A model generated the notes under the pieces. That model was not told the origin of the DNA and did no database searches. It worked only from the letters and a program-made list of their open reading frames with translations. A stretch of 64,000 nucleotides of DNA from Deltaproteobacteria bacterium (GTDB taxonomy: Bacteria; Desulfobacterota; Desulfuromonadia; Desulfuromonadales; BM103), in assembly GCA_024279915.1 (NCBI GenBank), contig JAJRRB010000019.1:27586-91585 (forward strand), written 5' to 3'. Positions within the stretch are counted from its first letter, which is position 1; each line of letters starts with the position of its first letter. Positions 50,962 through 60,486 of the stretch are shown here, piece after piece. A program made the position numbers and the translations under genes.

Positions 50962-52446
50962 ATGAATTCTCGTTTTCAATTCGGCTGGGATCATCTTAGA
51001 AAGGCTTGGAGCGGCATCCTCGGTGCAGGCGACCTCAATAGCCTGCCCAAAGTGGCTGTCGACCTGCCAGCGGCAGATGCCGAGCGGGTCAAACGCCTTA
51101 TGGAAGACTGCCTGACAGCCCGTGGTGGCGCAGTCACAGCCCGTCAGCGTGCTGCCATTCTTGGTGAACTTTATCTGACCTTAAGTGAAACAGGTCGGCG
51201 TAATTTTCTCGAGACCATGGTGGACAACTTTTGCGTGAACCGTGAGCAGGTTAAAATCACAGCGCGGCAACTCCTCGAAGCAGTCGACGAGAGAAGCTTT
51301 CAACAGGTTTCAGGGCGGATGCGAGAAACTCTCATTTCGCCACAACAACAGTTGCTCCGCCAGTTTAATGCCCTTCCCGAAGGTGTTAAGTTTCTGGTTG
51401 ATTTACGCGCTGATTTGCGGACCTTTCGCGCAGCCCAGCCGAAGCTTGCCGCACTTGATCACGATTTGAAAGAGCTGCTGGTTTCCTGGTTTGATGTCGG
51501 GTTTCTGAGCGTAGAACGCATCACCTGGCAGAGCCCGGCGGCCTTGCTGGAGAAGTTGATGGCTTACGAAGCCGTTCATGCGATCAACTCATGGACCGAT
51601 CTGCATAATCGCCTGGAATCAGACCGCCGCTGCTATGCTTTCTTCCATCCCGGCATGTCCGAGGAGCCGTTGATTTTTATTGAAGTGGCTCTCGTCGAAG
51701 GGTTGGCGACGAGTATTCAGGAGTTGCTCGATGAAAGTGCACCGGTGATTACACCGGAAGAGGCCGACACAGCTATCTTCTATTCGATTTCCAATACCCA
51801 GCGTGGCCTACAGGGTATTAGTTTTGGACCCTTTCTGATCAAACAGGTGGTGACCGAACTGCGGCAGCAGTTGCCGAATCTCAAGACTTTCTCAACGCTG
51901 TCACCTCTGCCAGGTTTGCGCCGCTGGCTGAGTTCGTATTTCGAGGCGGCCATGAGCGGCGAAGAACAAGGCCCCATAGAGCAAGCTTTGATCGAAGCAG
52001 CACAGCTGCTCAAGGTTGCAGCAGAAGCTGAGGTCGTCTTCAATACCCCACAATGGTGGGAAAACCAGATGGTGACCGACGTTCTGAAAGAATCTCTGCT
52101 CTCGCTTTGCGCCCGCTATCTCCACGAATTGCGTGAGAAAGACCGAGCCCCTCTCGATCCGGTTGCCCGCTTCCATCTCGGCAACGGAGCCCGCATTGAA
52201 CGCATCAACTGGCTGGGGGATACCTCTGCGAAAGGGATGCAGGAGTCATGCGGACTGATGGTCAATTATCTTTACCAGCTCAAAGATATCGAGAAGAACA
52301 TAGAAGCTTACGCAACCAGCAAAGAAATTGCAGCCACCTCCAGGGTGCGCAATCTGCTGCGTGACGACGGGGATGAGCAGGGGCAGCTGACTCGCCTGCG
52401 TCGACTACTCTCTCTTGGTCGGGCTACTAATTCATCACAATCCTGA
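50962..52446 (+). CDS. Malonyl-CoA decarboxylase
   Basis: 494 residues, full length. Helical N-terminal domain, then the catalytic GNAT-fold domain with HPGMSEEPLIFIEVALVEG, AIFYSISNTQRGLQGISFG (conserved Ser) and ATLSPLPG-like STLSPLPGLRRWL. The His-containing RFHLGNGARIERINW is the site of the catalytic His. It converts malonyl-CoA to acetyl-CoA and CO2. Start ATG with AGGTAAGGA. Role here: possibly detoxifying malonyl-CoA or using malonate; no transporter or CoA transferase is near. Confidence 0.88.
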   Translation: MNSRFQFGWDHLRKAWSGILGAGDLNSLPKVAVDLPAADAERVKRLMEDCLTARGGAVTARQRAAILGELYLTLSETGRRNFLETMVDNFCVNREQVKITARQLLEAVDERSFQQVSGRMRETLISPQQQLLRQFNALPEGVKFLVDLRADLRTFRAAQPKLAALDHDLKELLVSWFDVGFLSVERITWQSPAALLEKLMAYEAVHAINSWTDLHNRLESDRRCYAFFHPGMSEEPLIFIEVALVEGLATSIQELLDESAPVITPEEADTAIFYSISNTQRGLQGISFGPFLIKQVVTELRQQLPNLKTFSTLSPLPGLRRWLSSYFEAAMSGEEQGPIEQALIEAAQLLKVAAEAEVVFNTPQWWENQMVTDVLKESLLSLCARYLHELREKDRAPLDPVARFHLGNGARIERINWLGDTSAKGMQESCGLMVNYLYQLKDIEKNIEAYATSKEIAATSRVRNLLRDDGDEQGQLTRLRRLLSLGRATNSSQS

Positions 52447-52463
52447 AACTTAAGGGACAGATT

Positions 52464-52805
52464 ATGAATCTGAAACCGGAAGTTGTTGAACAGCTTGAAC
52501 GGGTCCTCTCATCGGTGGAGCAACTGTTACCGAAAGCTGTTGAGCCAATCGATTGGACGAAAATTTCGGCTGCCAACTGGCGTCGTCATTCTTTTGTTGG
52601 CTACCTGGAGCCGATAGAGTATATCGAAGATACCCACCTTGATGACCTGGTCGGGATTGATCGACAAAAACAGATTCTCGAAAAGAACACCCGCCAGTTT
52701 CTGCGCGGTTATCCTGCCAACAATGTCTTGCTCTGGGGTTCGCGTGGCATTGGTCAGAGCAGCACTTGTTGGAAATTTCTGAAGATTTCTAGAAAAGGCT
52801 CTTGA
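52464..52805 (+). pseudogene. Truncated DUF815 AAA-type ATPase
   Basis: 113 residues that match only the N-terminal third of DUF815 ATPases (about 280 residues): DWTKISAANWRRHSFVGYLEPI, DDLVGIDRQKQILEKNTRQF and NNVLLWGSRGIGQSST. Normal Walker A is GSRGTGKSS; here Lys is replaced by Gln. The rest of the domain is missing and a new lipoprotein gene starts two bases on. Probably a deletion remnant. Confidence 0.75.
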
Positions 52806-52807
52806 AT

Positions 52808-53203
52808 ATGAAAAATTATTGGTTGCTCCTGATTTGTATCTCTTTGGTTTTGACGCTGTCGGCATGCGCAAGGCCAAACATAACGCTAGATCGTGTCATC
52901 GTCCAGAACGACACAGCCGGAAAAATCACAGAGGTGAAAGTGCGTCATGAGCCGACGAGGAGATTCGGTAAAGTCAGTGCAATTTTACCTCAGAGATCTC
53001 TGGAGATCGGTTTGGGAAGGGTGCAGATGCTGGCTCGACAGGCGGTTGTCAGCTGGCGGGATAGTGACGGTCGGGAATGGTCTGTTGAACTGGATATTCC
53101 TTACGACCGAAGCGTGGCAAAAGAAGGCCGACATATGAGCCTGGTTTATACGATCATCACTTCTGGGCGAGTTACTGCGCACTTAAAGGCATCAAGCTTA
53201 TGA
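52808..53203 (+). CDS. Hypothetical small lipoprotein
   Basis: 131 residues. Lipobox LSAC at about 18-21. Rest predicted beta-rich (NITLDRVIVQNDTAGKITEVKVRHEPTRRF). No family recognised. Possibly displaced the DUF815 C-terminal part. Start is the ATG at 52808; a TTG lies 6 bases upstream. Confidence 0.65.
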   Translation: MKNYWLLLICISLVLTLSACARPNITLDRVIVQNDTAGKITEVKVRHEPTRRFGKVSAILPQRSLEIGLGRVQMLARQAVVSWRDSDGREWSVELDIPYDRSVAKEGRHMSLVYTIITSGRVTAHLKASSL

Positions 53204-53225
53204 AATAACCGTCCCCGTCCTTGTT

Positions 53226-54962
53226 TTATCTCTCCGCTTCTTCTGCAACAACTTCTGCTGTCACAGGTGGCGTCGCTTCTGCCTGAAAACAGGCGGCCAG
53301 CTCGTGAAGCTGTTCGGCCAGGCTTTCCAGAGCATTGATTTCGTCAATAATGATGTGAGCTTTTTCTGCGTTGCCGTGCAAGCGCTCTTCGGAACGACCA
53401 AAGTGCTTGAAGATTTTTTCAACGGTCTCCATTTGAAAACGGGTGGCTTCAAAAATCGCCTGGATTTGATCTTCGCGGGCCGTCAGGCTACGGTCAAATT
53501 CACGGTTCGCTTTTACCTGTTCATCAAACCCACGAGCAATCTGATCAGCTGCGGACTTCATCTCGTCGACACCTGCGTCGATGCGACTGATGGCGGTATT
53601 CTGCTGCTCCATGGTTTCCACGATCGCTTTGACTGAACGCAGGCTGCTACCAGCTTGATCGATCATACTGCGTGCCCGCAACCCTTGCTCAGCAGTTTCT
53701 TGAGAGAGCGTATGGGATTCTTCTGCAGCCTGACTGGAACTGTTAACAATCTTGCTTAAGGCCTTCGCTGTCGATAAAGATAACTCTTTGCCACGACCAA
53801 TAAAATGCCCGGTCGATTCAACCGATTTATTGACCTGTTCGGTATCTTTGCGGATTAATTTGATGATCGTTTCAATTTCATCGGCGCTGGTCGTGGTACG
53901 GTCGGCCAGATCGCGGATCTCTTCTGCGACCACCGAAAAGCCGCGACCCTCAGAACCTGCCTTGGCTGCGATAATTGCGGCGTTGAAGGCAAGCAGTTCT
54001 GTATCGGAGACCAGATCCTTGATGACTTCAATAATTTTGGCAACTTCAACGGTTTGACGATTCAGTCGCTGCATGGCGACAATGGCTTTTTTGCTTTCTT
54101 CGTCGATGCGGTCCATTTCTGAGGTAAAAGATTGCACGACCTTGACTCCCTGCTCGGCATCCTGCTTCACGCCAGCAGAGCTCTCGGCATTGCCGGCAAC
54201 TCCTGCGCGCAGACGATCGAGAGCCTCACCGATTTGATCCAGATCGCGCGCCGTACTCTCGGTAGCATGAGACATCTTCTCTGCCTGGCTGGTCGCATTC
54301 TGAATGGAGCTGACCATCTCATCCACGTTGCGGGTTGTTTCGAGAAATTTTTGCGAGGAATGCTCCAGAGCTCCGGCCATTTCCTCTAAAGATGCAGAGA
54401 GCTCTCTGGATATAGCGGCTTCATCCTGAGAACAGTTGGTCAGATTCTCGACCTGACCGATCACTGTCTGTTGCTTCTGATGCATGCCGTCAACATCAGC
54501 GCGAGCTTTGAGTGCCGCTTGTAGGCCATCTTCTGATCGCGCCGAAAGGTAGCGGCTGGCATCAGCCAGAGTCTGGTAATGGGGGACAAATTCATCGACA
54601 GTCTGGTGAAGACTGGTTAACAGCTGACGAACCTTACTGACCGTGTTGTTAACGGCCTCAAAAAGCCCTTCGACAGTCTGCCCCGTTTGATCACTGTCTT
54701 CCTCACCGAGAAGTTCATGGAGAGCTTGGAGCTGCTGTTGAAGTTGTTTTTTCAGGGTGTGCCTGACAAACCAGAAGGACGCCGCGCCGAGCATAAAACC
54801 GGCCAACAAACAGATCAGAAAGAACGGCACAGTCAGCGCAATGTCACCAAGCATCATGTAGGCAACAAAAGGAAAACATGCTCCAATCGCCAGGCCAGCA
54901 CCATGATTAAATAAAAACAGTTTACGTAGATAGGTGTTGCTACCTTGTGCAGGTGTCTGCAT
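53226..54962 (-). CDS. Methyl-accepting chemotaxis protein without periplasmic sensor
   Basis: 578 residues from the ATG at 54962 with GGGAG upstream; the open frame reaches 55316 but its N-terminus is basic, non-conserved and overlaps tatD. Two TM helices (about 24-46, 50-72) with only a short loop between them, followed by a HAMP-like linker and a long coiled coil. The signalling tip EEIRDLADRTTTSADEIETI (canonical MCP hairpin) sits at about 365-385, with methylation regions on both sides. Senses via cytoplasmic or membrane input; likely pairs with a non-motility Che system or with flagellar chemotaxis. Confidence 0.9.
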   Translation of the reverse strand: MQTPAQGSNTYLRKLFLFNHGAGLAIGACFPFVAYMMLGDIALTVPFFLICLLAGFMLGAASFWFVRHTLKKQLQQQLQALHELLGEEDSDQTGQTVEGLFEAVNNTVSKVRQLLTSLHQTVDEFVPHYQTLADASRYLSARSEDGLQAALKARADVDGMHQKQQTVIGQVENLTNCSQDEAAISRELSASLEEMAGALEHSSQKFLETTRNVDEMVSSIQNATSQAEKMSHATESTARDLDQIGEALDRLRAGVAGNAESSAGVKQDAEQGVKVVQSFTSEMDRIDEESKKAIVAMQRLNRQTVEVAKIIEVIKDLVSDTELLAFNAAIIAAKAGSEGRGFSVVAEEIRDLADRTTTSADEIETIIKLIRKDTEQVNKSVESTGHFIGRGKELSLSTAKALSKIVNSSSQAAEESHTLSQETAEQGLRARSMIDQAGSSLRSVKAIVETMEQQNTAISRIDAGVDEMKSAADQIARGFDEQVKANREFDRSLTAREDQIQAIFEATRFQMETVEKIFKHFGRSEERLHGNAEKAHIIIDEINALESLAEQLHELAACFQAEATPPVTAEVVAEEAER

Positions 54963-55099
54963 AGGGGGCTCCCGGTAAAGTTTTGTGCGAAAAGAAAATG
55001 ATATAAGCTGTTTACGATTATCACAGACAGGCAAAAAGCGGCAAGGCAAATTCGCAGGGACTGGCTGCCCAGAACGGCTTGTGGTACGATTTGCAGATC

Positions 55100-55861
55100 G
55101 TGACCAGTTATGTTGACACTCATATCCATCTGGATTTTCTGACCGCGCCGGGGCCCTTGCTTGCCGAGGCCCGGAGCGCCGGAGTCGGAGCCTGGATCGT
55201 GCCAGGGGTTTCACCTGAACGATGGACTGATCTGCTGGCGATCGCGGAGCAGCATGCGGGCGTGTATGCCGCGCCCGGCATCCATCCTCAGTCGGCAAGC
55301 CGCTGTGAGAAATCACACCTTGAAGAATTACGCCGCCTTCTTGACCATCCCAAGGTTGTCGCGCTTGGTGAAGTCGGCCTTGATCGTCAGGTCGAAAGTC
55401 CCTGGCAGATTCAGGAAGAGGTTTTTGTCGAGATGGTTCGCTTGGCGCTGGAGATGGACAAACCTCTGCTGATCCATGCGAGGCGGAGCACCGACCGTAT
55501 CCTGGAGTTGCTGCAGCGGGAAGGCGGCGGTCGGCGTGGCGGGATTTTTCATGCTTTTTCCGGCAGTCTTGAAACCGCCCGCAAAATTATCGATATGGGG
55601 TTCGCCCTTGGCATCGGTGGCGTTGTGACCTTTCCGTCAGCCAAGCGGCTTCCGGAGGTCGTCCGTGCTGTTCCTGCTGAAGCTCTGGTGCTTGAGACCG
55701 ACGCTCCAGATATGACGCCCGACCCATATCGCGGCCAACCGAATCGACCGGTCTATCTCACCCTTGTCGCCGACCGATTGGCGGAATTGCGCGGTTGGAG
55801 CCTGGCGGAGACCGCTCGCATCACGACCGAGAACAGTCGTCGCATTCTGCGCCTTGCCTGA
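55100..55861 (+). CDS. tatD: TatD-family metal-dependent hydrolase
   Basis: 253 residues from a GTG at 55100, beginning VTSYVDTHIHLDF; earlier TTG at 55079 is possible. Metal-site motifs HIHLD, EVGLDRQ, HARRS, HAFSGS and ETDAPDM (TatD family). 3'-5' DNase/RNase-type hydrolase. Divergent from the MCP gene; no clear ribosome site. Confidence 0.9.
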   Translation: MTSYVDTHIHLDFLTAPGPLLAEARSAGVGAWIVPGVSPERWTDLLAIAEQHAGVYAAPGIHPQSASRCEKSHLEELRRLLDHPKVVALGEVGLDRQVESPWQIQEEVFVEMVRLALEMDKPLLIHARRSTDRILELLQREGGGRRGGIFHAFSGSLETARKIIDMGFALGIGGVVTFPSAKRLPEVVRAVPAEALVLETDAPDMTPDPYRGQPNRPVYLTLVADRLAELRGWSLAETARITTENSRRILRLA

Positions 55862-55941
55862 CGGTCAAAAAAACTGGCTCGCCCAAAAGCGCCATGCTAC
55901 AAAGAAGTACATCAACAACTGACGGGAGAAGAATACCCCTT

Positions 55942-56718
55942 ATGACTGCTTTACATCGCTTCAGCCGGATGGAACTGCTGACAGGCCAGGACGGCATGAA
56001 ACGCCTCGAGGAGGCCTCGGTTGCCGTGTTCGGCATCGGCGGAGTCGGTAGCTATGCAGCCGAGGCTCTGGCCCGGGCCGGTGTCGGTCGTTTGACGCTG
56101 ATCGACTTCGATGACATCTGCCTGACCAATATCAATCGACAGATTCACGCTCTCGACGGCACCGTCGGCAAGCCGAAGGTAAAAGTGATGGCAGAACGCT
56201 GTCGAGCTATCAACCCGAGCATTCAGGTCGAACCGATCAAAGCTTTCTTCAGTGCCGAGAATGCGGATGAAATGCTCGACCGGGGCTACCATTTCGTGCT
56301 CGACTGTATCGATCATGTCACTGCCAAGCTCCATCTGATCGAGCATTGCGTTAAAAGTAAGATGCCGATCATCGTTTCGATGGGTGCCGCCAACAAGCTC
56401 GACCCGACCAAGATCGCCGTGGCAGATCTGGCCCGGACTGAGAAATGCCGCCTGGCCCGGATCATCCGCAAGGAACTACGGCGGCGAGGCATTACCAGTG
56501 GGGTAAAGGTGGTCTATTCCACCGAAGAATTCCGTCCGCTGGTGGACCAGAGTGCTGCCTGTTCTGACAACTGCATCTGTCCCAACAAAAATGACCATCT
56601 CTGGCGTTGCACTGATCGTCGTGTCATCCTCGGCAGTTCCTCATACATTCCGCCGCTATTCGGCCTGACCATGGCCGGAGAGGTTATTCGTGAGTTATTA
56701 GCAGAGAAGGTGTTGTGA
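55942..56718 (+). CDS. tcdA: tRNA threonylcarbamoyladenosine dehydratase TcdA
   Basis: 258 residues from the ATG at 55942 with GGGAGAAG upstream; an earlier open-frame extension lies inside tatD and is not counted. ThiF/MoeB Rossmann fold with GIGGVGSYAAEALARAGVGRLTLIDFD, then TNINRQIHAL and the C-terminal Cys residues (CSDNCICPNK, RCTDRRV). It dehydrates and cyclises t6A37 to ct6A. Overlaps the next gene by 1 base. Confidence 0.92.
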   Translation: MTALHRFSRMELLTGQDGMKRLEEASVAVFGIGGVGSYAAEALARAGVGRLTLIDFDDICLTNINRQIHALDGTVGKPKVKVMAERCRAINPSIQVEPIKAFFSAENADEMLDRGYHFVLDCIDHVTAKLHLIEHCVKSKMPIIVSMGAANKLDPTKIAVADLARTEKCRLARIIRKELRRRGITSGVKVVYSTEEFRPLVDQSAACSDNCICPNKNDHLWRCTDRRVILGSSSYIPPLFGLTMAGEVIRELLAEKVL

Positions 56719-57470
56719 TGGATCCCTACGTCTGGCAAATCCCGGTATTGGCTCTGGTTGGTGTTGTCGCCGGATTCCTCAACGTTCTGGCTGGTGGTGG
56801 TTCCCTGCTGACGCTGCCTTTACTGCTTTTTTTCGGGCTGCCGGCGGCGACCGCCAACGGCACTAATCGTATTGCCATCTTCTGTCAGAACATTTTCGCC
56901 ATTACCGGCTTCAAGCGCCAGGGGGTGTTCCCCATCCGTCTGGCCCTGCTCTGTACTCCGCCTGCTCTGATCGGCAGCTATATCGGTGCAAATCTGGCAA
57001 TCACTGTCGATGAAATGCTCTTTCGCCGTTTGCTCGCCCTGGTCATGGTCGTTGTTCTGATCTTCATGGTCGTCGACCCGATGAAGCGTATGCAGCAATC
57101 CGAAAAGCCGATGACGCCGCTGCGGCTTGCTGTGCTGTTTGTCAGCTTTTTTGGCATCGGTATCTACGGTGGTTTTGTTCAGGCCGGAGTCGGCTTTCTG
57201 ATTATCACTGGCTTGCTGGTCCACGGTCTTGATCTGGTGCGCACCAACGCCGTCAAGGTTCTGGTTATCTTTGCTTTCACCGTGGTCGCTCTGGGCGTTT
57301 TTGTCATGCACGGCCAGGTGGACTACGTCCTGGGGTTTGCGTTGGCAGTCGGTAACTCTGTAGGTGGTTGGTTCGCCTCCCATGTTGCTGTAAAAAAAGG
57401 CCACGAATGGATCAAACGTTTTGTCATTGTAACCGTATTGATCTTTGCTCTGCGTCTGCTCATCCCATAG
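56718..57470 (+). CDS. TSUP-family transporter (TauE/SafE)
   Basis: 250 residues, about 8 TM helices. Signature GVVAGFLNVLAGGGSLLTLPLLLFFGLPAATANGTNRIAI at the N-terminus and the repeat GIYGGFVQAGVGFLIITGLLVHG in the second half. Exports or imports sulfite, sulfoacetate or similar anions; the substrate is not determined here. Start by TGATG overlap with tcdA. Confidence 0.9.
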   Translation: MDPYVWQIPVLALVGVVAGFLNVLAGGGSLLTLPLLLFFGLPAATANGTNRIAIFCQNIFAITGFKRQGVFPIRLALLCTPPALIGSYIGANLAITVDEMLFRRLLALVMVVVLIFMVVDPMKRMQQSEKPMTPLRLAVLFVSFFGIGIYGGFVQAGVGFLIITGLLVHGLDLVRTNAVKVLVIFAFTVVALGVFVMHGQVDYVLGFALAVGNSVGGWFASHVAVKKGHEWIKRFVIVTVLIFALRLLIP

Positions 57471-57586
57471 ACCTGGGGTAGAAGTTTTGCGAGCTGAGAT
57501 ATATATGTTACTCTTTATGCCATTGAATGATCTCTATCCTGAATCGATGAGTTCACTGGTTCAGGCCTATGTAATGGATTGATACT

Positions 57587-59518
57587 ATGCCCGAGTCAAG
57601 TACTCCTGTTTCTCAGAAAAAGGCCGAGAAACTTCCTGCCATTCAAACGTCGCCGACCTCTCAGAGTGGCGACGCTATCGCACGTCTGCTGGTTGAACAT
57701 GGACTGATCACCGAAGCACAACTGATCTACGCAAAACGAGTCAAAACCAAGCTGATCTCCGACCGTTCCCTGATTGAAATTTTTAAAGAATTGCGACTGC
57801 TGACCAATCGGCAGCTCAACCAGGTACTCAAGCAGCAACGGTTGAACATCCGCATCGGTGATCTGTTGGTTGAACTGGGCCATATCCGCCAGAGTGAACT
57901 GGATGCGGCTCTGGCCATTCAGGCAGAAAATCGGCAGCAAAAGATCGGTGATATTCTGGTCGAATACGGCTTTATCGATGAACACCGCTTGATGGAAATT
58001 CTGGCTTCGAAGCTTGGTTATCCTTTTGTTGAACCGGTTTTTGCCAACATCGACCGTGAGTTGCTTGCCCAAGTGCCGATCAAAATGTTTGCTCAACATT
58101 CTTTTGTGCCGATTGCGAGAAGTGATGGCCGGGTCACCATTGCTTTTGCGGATCCCCTTGATCTTGAGGACCATGAAGCAGCTGACCGGGTCTTTGGTAG
58201 AATGATTCTGCCTGCGATCGGTCCCCGTCAGGCAATCCGTGAAGTCATTGAACTCTACCGTAGAGGAGCCCAGCGTGGCATTGTAGAAGAAGCCGATGAC
58301 TCAACCATTATCGGTATTGTCAACAGTCTGTTTGACGATGCAATGCAACAGGGTGCCAGTGATATCCATATTGAGCCGATGAAGGATCGGCTGCGTATTC
58401 GATTTCGCCGCGACGGCGTGCTCGGTGTTCACAAGGAGATGAGCATGGATGTCGCTGCCCCTGTGACGACGCGTCTGAAGGTTATGGCGGAAGCCGACAT
58501 CGCCGAACGTCGCCGTCATCAGGATGGGCGCATTCTCTATGAGAGCGCAACCACCGGTATGACTCTTGACCTGCGGGTCTCCTTCTATATCACCGTGCAT
58601 GGCGAAAAGATCGTGTTGCGGTTGATGAATAAGAAGGGCGAACTGCTTGATATCGATGATATCGGTATGGCGCCGCGTATGTTGCAGCAGTTCCGTGACG
58701 ACGCCCTTGCCTCACCAAGCGGCATAATCGTCATCACCGGACCGACCGGTGCCGGCAAGACCACGACTCTTTACAGTTGCGTCAACCACCTCAACGACCT
58801 CGAGACGAGTATCATTACTGCCGAGGAACCGGTGGAGTATGTTCTTGACGGTATCACTCAGTGCTCAATTAACCCGAAAATCGGCGTGACCTTCACCGAA
58901 ACCCTGCGTCACATTGTTCGCCAGGATCCGGATATAATCGTTATGGGTGAGGTCCGGGATACCTTCTCGGCGGAGACTGCAATTCAGGCGTCTTTGACCG
59001 GTCACAAAGTGCTGACGACCTTTCATACCGAGGATGCGGTCGGTGGCCTGTTGCGTCTGCTGAACATGGGTATTGAAGCTTTTTTAATCGCTTCTACGAT
59101 TAACTGTATGCTGGCGCAGCGGCTGCTGCGTAGAATTTGTCCGCACTGTACCGCTCCCTACAAACCGACTCCGGATGAATACCGTTTGCTTGGTTACACC
59201 CATGGCGACCTAGCGGGTGCCGACTTGCAAATCGGCCGTGGTTGTACCGCCTGCAGGTTTACCGGCTATAAGGGCCGGGTCGGTATCTTCGAACTGCTTT
59301 ATCTGAACGACGATGTCAAGGAAGCGGTCCTTGCGCGCAAGACAGTACAGGAAATCCGCCGTGTCAGCATCGAAACTTCCGGCTTGATCACTTTGTTGGA
59401 GGACGGTATTGCCAAGGCGGCTCGTGGCAAGGTTTCTCTTCCGGAAGTCATGCGGCGTCTGCCGCGCACGTTGAAACCTCGCCCGCTGCATGAACTGCGT
59501 CGCTTGTTGGGAGAATAG
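57587..59518 (+). CDS. GspE/PilB-type secretion/pilus ATPase
   Basis: 643 residues. N-terminal tandem MshEN (T2SSE_N) domains (about 25-180, with DALNxEL-like RQSELDAALAIQ), then the ATPase with Walker A GPTGAGKTTTLYS, Asp box, Walker B IIVMGEVRDTFSAETAIQASLTGH, and the zinc site CPHC...CTAC. MshEN repeats commonly bind cyclic di-GMP. There are no pilin or secretin genes nearby, so it may be an orphan or paralogue. Followed after 2 bases by an HDOD gene. Confidence 0.9.
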   Translation: MPESSTPVSQKKAEKLPAIQTSPTSQSGDAIARLLVEHGLITEAQLIYAKRVKTKLISDRSLIEIFKELRLLTNRQLNQVLKQQRLNIRIGDLLVELGHIRQSELDAALAIQAENRQQKIGDILVEYGFIDEHRLMEILASKLGYPFVEPVFANIDRELLAQVPIKMFAQHSFVPIARSDGRVTIAFADPLDLEDHEAADRVFGRMILPAIGPRQAIREVIELYRRGAQRGIVEEADDSTIIGIVNSLFDDAMQQGASDIHIEPMKDRLRIRFRRDGVLGVHKEMSMDVAAPVTTRLKVMAEADIAERRRHQDGRILYESATTGMTLDLRVSFYITVHGEKIVLRLMNKKGELLDIDDIGMAPRMLQQFRDDALASPSGIIVITGPTGAGKTTTLYSCVNHLNDLETSIITAEEPVEYVLDGITQCSINPKIGVTFTETLRHIVRQDPDIIVMGEVRDTFSAETAIQASLTGHKVLTTFHTEDAVGGLLRLLNMGIEAFLIASTINCMLAQRLLRRICPHCTAPYKPTPDEYRLLGYTHGDLAGADLQIGRGCTACRFTGYKGRVGIFELLYLNDDVKEAVLARKTVQEIRRVSIETSGLITLLEDGIAKAARGKVSLPEVMRRLPRTLKPRPLHELRRLLGE

Positions 59519-59520
59519 AC

Positions 59521-60375
59521 TTGGCAAATAAATCACTGGCAGAAGTTATCAAGGAAATGATTGATGCCGACCGGGTGCGACTTCCGGTTCATCCTAAGCT
59601 TTCCCAGCAGATCACCACGTGTCTGGCTGCCGAAGGTCCTGATTCAAAGCAGCTGTGGAAGCTGGTCAGTCATGACCCTGCACTACTCTGTAACCTCTTT
59701 CGCGCCGCCAATTCATCCTTTTTTGCCGGTCTGCAAAAAACTATTTCTGTGGAGGAAGCAGTGACCCGTCTAGGCAGCAGCAAGGCCAGCCAGGTTATTG
59801 AACGGGCCTGCCGGGAGGGGGAGGGATGTCCGCAAGGAGAGTTGTTGCCGCGTTATATGCCCAGCCTCTGGCAGCATGCCCAGGGCTGTGCTGTTGGTGC
59901 TCGCTGGCTGGCGAAACGATGTGGTTATCAGGGCCTCGCAGATCAGGCCTATCTGGCCGGGTTGCTCCACGATGTCGGCAAGCAGTTTCTGCTGGCGGCG
60001 CTGGAGGAGGTGACTAGTTGTGGCGAGTTTGGTATGACCCTTTCTGATCAACTGGTTGAAGAAGTAATTGACACCATGCATGTTGAACAGGGGCTGCGAC
60101 TTTTCGAAGAATGGAATCTTCCGGAGATTTACAAAGAGGTGGTCGCCGATCACCATGTCGAAGAGCTGGATACGCAGGATATTGTGGTCGCCGTGGTAAA
60201 ATTGGCCAATAAGGCTTGTCGCAAGGCGGGACTTGGCCTGTTTCAAAATCCGGATCTTGTCCTGCCGACAACGGGAGAGGCTCAGTTTCTAGGTATTGAT
60301 GAGATTGCTCTGGCCGAATTCGAGATTATGCTCGAAGATAAGTTTCTCGGTGGAAAGCCTGCTTCTTCTGGCTGA
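59521..60375 (+). CDS. HDOD domain protein
   Basis: 284 residues from a TTG start 2 bases after the ATPase stop. Family features: LPVHPKLSQQITTC, SHDPALLCNLFRAANSSFF, VTRLGSSKAS, and the degenerate HD segment AGLLHDVGKQFLL. HDOD proteins regulate cell-cycle, motility and secretion signalling and lack strict phosphodiesterase residues in some members; here the HD pair is kept. Likely linked to the preceding ATPase. Confidence 0.88.
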   Translation: MANKSLAEVIKEMIDADRVRLPVHPKLSQQITTCLAAEGPDSKQLWKLVSHDPALLCNLFRAANSSFFAGLQKTISVEEAVTRLGSSKASQVIERACREGEGCPQGELLPRYMPSLWQHAQGCAVGARWLAKRCGYQGLADQAYLAGLLHDVGKQFLLAALEEVTSCGEFGMTLSDQLVEEVIDTMHVEQGLRLFEEWNLPEIYKEVVADHHVEELDTQDIVVAVVKLANKACRKAGLGLFQNPDLVLPTTGEAQFLGIDEIALAEFEIMLEDKFLGGKPASSG

Positions 60376-60486
60376 TCATCGGTTTTTTTGCTAAACTTTC
60401 ATGAAGTCTGACGGGCTACTTCTGGACCTGTTTTTCGTTGTAGCCTGAATCCTCCAACCTTTGCTATTTAACATTAGGGAGCAGGT

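Noticed and set aside
54963..55316. N-terminal extension of the chemotaxis receptor
   Set aside because: Basic, non-conserved sequence overlapping tatD; the ATG at 54962 has the ribosome site and starts the receptor's TM region.
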